Assembly: GCA_903831165.1 (NCBI GenBank)
Contig: CAIKWV010000155.1
Location: 1 to 8,959, forward strand
Length of the DNA: 8,959 nt
From: an uncultured cyanobacterium
GTDB taxonomy: Bacteria; Cyanobacteriota; Cyanobacteriia; PCC-6307; Cyanobiaceae
Direction of reading: 5' to 3'
The notes beneath the pieces are model-generated. The model was not told where the DNA came from and did not search any database. It saw only the letters and a list, made by a program, of their open reading frames with translations. Position numbers and translations under genes: made by a program. Shown here in pieces: positions 5,880-8,959 of the stretch (the first letter of the stretch is position 1; each line of letters opens with the position of its first letter).

Positions 5880-8231
5880 TCAGGGGTGGCGGATCACTAA
5901 CTGCGGCAGCGCCCAGCTGCGCACACCCTGGGCCCTGGCCACGCGGGAAAAGGCTTCCGTTTCGATCAGATTCTCAAACGGATAGGCCGGGAAATTGAGT
6001 CCATGGCGATGCAGATCGGCCCGCACCAGCAGGGCCGTGCCACCCACCGCATCCACTTCCAGCAAGGGCTGTTCACGGAACTGATCGATATAAAGGCGAC
6101 CGAGGCCACGGGGCGGCTGCAGCAGGCCATCGACGAGATGTTCGCCGAGCGGATCAGACGGATGATCGCCGCAGCCGCTGGCATCTCGCTGCAGACGGAA
6201 GCCATTGAGATCGAAGGGTTCACCGCCGGGGCCCAGGCAATTGGCGGTGACGATGTCGCGACCTGCCGCCAGAAGTTGTCGCAACAGATCAGCGGGGTAA
6301 TCACTGAGGTCCACATCCAGCCAGAGCACCCAGTCCTCATCCTCCAGGGCGGCCAACAGCAGGCGATTGCGAATCTGAGCCAGGCGTTCACGCCGATCCC
6401 GCTGCAGGGCCCGGTGCCAGCGTTCGCCCTTGACCGTGGGGGGATGGAGGTGATGGCGATACAGGCCAACCCGGGCGCAGCGCCGGGCCAGCCTGGGCCG
6501 CAGCCGCTGCAGAGCCTCAAAGCTGCCATCGACGCTGTCGCCTTCCAGCAACCCCAGCGAGAGCCTCGAAGCATCGAAGTCCAACCGCTCCAACAGGGAC
6601 ACATAGCGATCGAGGAACGGCTCGCCATCGCGAACCGGCGTCAGGATCAGCACCCTGGGATCCGCTGAAGCGACACTGCAGGGGGTGGGCGGCGCTGCTG
6701 CAGGCGCAGGCGAAGCCGTTGGCGAAGGCAGGCCCTGGCGATAGCGCAGCAGAGGCAGCCGTCGGTCCAGTTCCCGCTCAAGACGCTCGCACTCGGCCTG
6801 TTGCCAGCTGGCCGTGGCCTGTTGCCATTGAGCGTCGAGATGATCTGGCTCGAATGTATTGGCACCGTGGCAGATATAGACATACAGCCGTGGCATATCG
6901 ATGCGGGCCACCCGCACGCTCTGCATCAGGCGCGTCACCACATCGCTGTCCTCGCCGCGTCGCCAGTCCGGGTAGCGCGGCATCAGGGAGCGTTCGCAGA
7001 GCAGGGAACCTTCCCAGTCTCGATAACAGGAGACGGCGAGCCGCCGCCGGTGGGGCCACCAGATCAGCCAGCGCGCCAGCAGCGAGGCCTGGGCGCCACT
7101 GGCCTGCATGGACTGCCACTGCACCTCGAGGCGCACGGGATCGTAAAGATCATCGTCATCCCACTGGCAGATGTAATCCCCCAGAGCGTGATCCAGGGCA
7201 ATATTGCGCAGAGCTCCCAGCGACTGTCCCTGATCCGGCAGATGCACATGGCGGATGCGGGAGGAGCCGATCTCATCAAGCTGAGCGGCGATCTGACTAT
7301 GCGGATCGTCATCCACGATGATCAACTCCCGGGCTTCATAGGTCTGGGCCAGGAAGCAATCGATCGCCAGGCGAGCCTGCTGCGCCCGTCCCCGGGTCAC
7401 CATCAGACAGGACATCAGCGGCGGCCCACTGCCCGGACCGGTGTTCCTGCCGACGACGCCAGGCAGGGACATCTCCCAGGGAGGTTCTTGGACATGCACC
7501 AGCGCCTGGGATGGCACCCCGAAGCGCCATCCGCTGGAGGGCCTGAACCAAGAAGAGTCCCAGTAGTGGGCGACGAAGGCGTTGCTGGTGCGTGCACTCC
7601 AGAACGCTGGATCAAAGATCAGGCCTTGCCAGCAATCGCTCTTGCTGAAGGGGTAGACCTGCTCGCTGGCGATCTGGTGGTGCTCATAGTGGGGGTTGGC
7701 CGCAACGACACGGCTGAGCAGAAAGGGACCGGTGGCAGCGAGCACATCATTGTTCGAAAGCACAAGGGCAGGATCGAAACCACGCAGGTCCTGCAGCACG
7801 TCAATCCAGAATGCATGGCCCGGTTCGGAAGCAAGGAACGAAGGGCAGACGATCTGAGCCAGACCATGCTCCTGAACGCTGATCTGGTCGCAATGGGTTT
7901 CCGGCTCGTTGGCCATCAGCAGCTGGCGACCATCCAGCAGAGGCGCGATCGGCCGGAGGCATTGACAATCGAGATCGGTATAAACGCCGCCGAGGCGAGC
8001 GAGCAACAGATAGCGACCGAGATCTGCGCGACAGATCGATCGGGGATAGGCGAGAAAAAGCGGCAGAAACTCCGGGGCCTGCTCGGCGACCCAGGCCTCC
8101 AGGCTCCGATCCGTCCAGAGGTGGTACTCAAACTCCGGATTAAGGCGCCTCCAGCTGGCCTGAAAACCCTGCAGATGAGGCGGAATCTCCTCAGTTTTGG
8201 CCAGTTGATGAATGATGAAGGGGATCGTCAT
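5880..8231 (-). CDS. Three-domain glycosyltransferase: GT32 - GT2 - GT62 (Anp1-like)
   Basis: This 783-residue protein contains three catalytic-type domains. Residues 1-235 are GT32 (Och1-like): IPFIIHQL, then CRADLGRYLLLARLGGVYTD with DxD at D86-L87-D88, and the terminal AHYWDSSW (221-228). Residues about 271-475 are GT2 (GT-A fold): MSCLMVTRGR, LIIVDDDP (303-310), SLGALRNIALDHALGDYICQ, WDDDD (357-361) and GEDSD (426-430). A Pro/Ala-rich linker (about 497-523) leads to residues 525-783, which match Anp1/Mnn9 (GT62): VLILTPVRDGEPFLDRY, RRERLAQIRNRLLLAALEDE, DWVLWLDVDLSDYP, DIVTANC, EPFDLNGF and EVDAVGGTALLVRADLHRHG with a later ETEAF. The three presumably act successively on one growing glycan, using GDP-mannose or related donors (inferred from the families). 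No signal peptide or membrane segment is seen, so it is cytoplasmic or peripheral. ATG 8231 begins a natural GT32 N-terminus, 75 bases after the kinase stop; no clear Shine-Dalgarno. Confidence 0.88.
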   Translation of the reverse strand: MTIPFIIHQLAKTEEIPPHLQGFQASWRRLNPEFEYHLWTDRSLEAWVAEQAPEFLPLFLAYPRSICRADLGRYLLLARLGGVYTDLDCQCLRPIAPLLDGRQLLMANEPETHCDQISVQEHGLAQIVCPSFLASEPGHAFWIDVLQDLRGFDPALVLSNNDVLAATGPFLLSRVVAANPHYEHHQIASEQVYPFSKSDCWQGLIFDPAFWSARTSNAFVAHYWDSSWFRPSSGWRFGVPSQALVHVQEPPWEMSLPGVVGRNTGPGSGPPLMSCLMVTRGRAQQARLAIDCFLAQTYEARELIIVDDDPHSQIAAQLDEIGSSRIRHVHLPDQGQSLGALRNIALDHALGDYICQWDDDDLYDPVRLEVQWQSMQASGAQASLLARWLIWWPHRRRLAVSCYRDWEGSLLCERSLMPRYPDWRRGEDSDVVTRLMQSVRVARIDMPRLYVYICHGANTFEPDHLDAQWQQATASWQQAECERLERELDRRLPLLRYRQGLPSPTASPAPAAAPPTPCSVASADPRVLILTPVRDGEPFLDRYVSLLERLDFDASRLSLGLLEGDSVDGSFEALQRLRPRLARRCARVGLYRHHLHPPTVKGERWHRALQRDRRERLAQIRNRLLLAALEDEDWVLWLDVDLSDYPADLLRQLLAAGRDIVTANCLGPGGEPFDLNGFRLQRDASGCGDHPSDPLGEHLVDGLLQPPRGLGRLYIDQFREQPLLEVDAVGGTALLVRADLHRHGLNFPAYPFENLIETEAFSRVARAQGVRSWALPQLVIRHP

Positions 8232-8254
8232 ACCGCCGTACTCAGAGGTGACAT
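8228..8254 (-). other. Possible eight-codon leader ORF overlapping the glycosyltransferase start
   Basis: ATG at 8254 encodes MSPLSTAV, and its TGA overlaps the start codon of the downstream gene as ATGA. A 6-bp inverted repeat, CTCAGA (8241-8246) with TCTGAG (8254-8259), sits over it. A leader frame ending exactly on a start can deliver ribosomes to it, useful where no Shine-Dalgarno exists, but a frame this short occurs often by chance. Confidence 0.2.
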
Positions 8255-8306
8255 CTGAGAGCTGGTGAAGCCCCTCAAGTCAGGTTGCGACACGCCGCCC
8301 CCGCTT

Positions 8307-8959
8307 TCAGTCGCCCTTAATGCCAGGCATCTGATCGAGGCGTCCATCGCGCTTGAGCCGGGCCTGCAGCTTCAGCCAGCCGAGCCCCACCGGCACGCCC
8401 AGGATCAAGGGTACGGCGGTGAGCGCAGGGCGGCTGCTGGCCGCCAGCAGGGCCGCCGCCACGGCCAGTCCGCCCAGCAGAAAGGCCTGGCCGGCGCTCT
8501 GCTGCGCCAGGGCAAGCCGCCGCAGCAGGCGATCGGTTTCACCGGCGCGGATCTGCACCTGCAGATCCCCCTGCTCGATGCGCGCGAGGCTCTCGTCGAG
8601 CCGGCGCGGGATCCCCAGAGCCCGGCTGCCCACCTCGGCCGCCTGGCGGGAAATTTCGTTGAACAGATCGTTGGGGCCGTTACCGCTGGCGGTCATGAGG
8701 GGCAGCAGATAGGGACGGGCGATCGCCATCAGGCTAAAGGCCGGATCGAGGCTGCGGCCCACCCCCTCAAACGTGGAGAGGGCCCGCATCACGAAGATCA
8801 GCTCGGGGGGCAGGCGGAAGGGTTGGTCGTAGACGAGGTCGTAGAGGTCAGCCGAGAGCTTGCCGAGCACATTGGCGCTGAACGGCGGGGTGAGGGCCTC
8901 ATTGAGCATCAGCCGCACCAGGCGGCGCACGGGGCCGGTTTCGATGCCGCTGGCGATCA
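8307..8959 (-). CDS. ABC1/AarF (UbiB-type) kinase-like protein, C-terminal 216 residues
   Basis: The frame is open to the right edge of the window, so the kinase core lies outside. The visible part reads RLMLNEALTPPFSANVLGKL, SADLYDLVYDQPFRLPPELI, then FVMRALSTFEGVGRSLDP and a FSLMAIARPYLLPLM segment. This is the conserved C-terminal half of cyanobacterial ABC1/AarF proteins, where PPE-x-x-x-x-RAL-x-T-x-EG-x-x-LDP is the family signature. After a helical linker (AGETDRLLRRLALAQ) come two membrane segments, roughly LLGGLAVAAALLA and LTAVPLILGVPVGLGWL, and a short basic tail ending at TGA 8307. Such proteins are atypical kinases associated with isoprenoid-quinone or membrane-lipid metabolism. 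It is strongly GC-rich: a hand count gives 48 of 60 bases G or C in 8581-8640. It lies 75 bases upstream of the triple glycosyltransferase on the same strand, so read-through is possible; I see no terminator in that gap. Confidence 0.88.
   Translation of the reverse strand, partial: IASGIETGPVRRLVRLMLNEALTPPFSANVLGKLSADLYDLVYDQPFRLPPELIFVMRALSTFEGVGRSLDPAFSLMAIARPYLLPLMTASGNGPNDLFNEISRQAAEVGSRALGIPRRLDESLARIEQGDLQVQIRAGETDRLLRRLALAQQSAGQAFLLGGLAVAAALLAASSRPALTAVPLILGVPVGLGWLKLQARLKRDGRLDQMPGIKGD
8719..8726. repeat. HIP1 octamer GCGATCGC
   Basis: One perfect copy of the highly iterated palindrome GCGATCGC lies inside the kinase gene. The motif is abundant in many cyanobacterial genomes, so it supports the organism placement weakly. 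Several one-mismatch relatives (for example GCGATCGG at 53-60) occur elsewhere in the window. Confidence 0.45.

Noticed and set aside
6801..8258. 485-codon plus-strand open frame opposite the triple glycosyltransferase
   Set aside because: It lies wholly antisense to well-conserved GT32 and GT2 motifs and shows no recognisable domain; long antisense frames are expected in GC-rich DNA.

Overview
The window looks like a high-GC unicellular cyanobacterium of the Synechococcus/Cyanobium type. The evidence is the cyanobacterial-style enolase tail at the left edge, the ABC1/AarF-family kinase at the right edge, a perfect HIP1 octamer (GCGATCGC) inside that kinase, and start codons that mostly lack Shine-Dalgarno sequences. 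This placement is an inference from protein signatures, not from a marker gene.

Layout. 1-160 (+): end of enolase. 175-1071 (-): stand-alone family GT10 (fucosyltransferase-type) enzyme, convergent with enolase. 1072-1409: divergent intergenic region with possible promoters and a doubtful 47-codon ORF. 1410-1757 (+): YidB/DUF937-type protein. 1880-2203 (-): small CBU_0592-like membrane protein. 2427-4271 (-): 614-residue CphA-type ATP-grasp ligase with no Mur-ligase half. 4398-4427: strong intrinsic terminator for the minus strand. 4484-4639 (-): previously unseen small gene (51 aa), possibly frameshifted and really ending at 4432, five bases before the terminator. 4689-5873 (-): GT1-type glycosyltransferase. 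5880-8231 (-): 783-residue protein carrying three glycosyltransferase domains, read as GT32 (Och1-like), GT2 and GT62 (Anp1/Mnn9-like). 8307-8959 (-): C-terminal part of an ABC1/AarF kinase-like protein.

How it fits together. The triple glycosyltransferase, the GT1 enzyme and the small gene form one compact minus-strand unit closed by the terminator. The CphA-like ligase follows on the same strand, and GT10 lies beyond. Together they encode five apparent glycosyltransferase domains plus one amide/peptide-type ligase, which suggests assembly of a surface glycan or modified glycoconjugate. The block sits between two housekeeping-type genes, and parts of it are visibly less GC-rich than its flanks, as expected of an accessory glycosylation island. 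The most unusual items are the GT32-GT2-GT62 fusion, with two domains of families best known from fungal mannan synthesis, the Mur-less CphA-like ligase with an unrecognised C-terminal domain, and the small gene with an apparent +1 frameshift at its stop.
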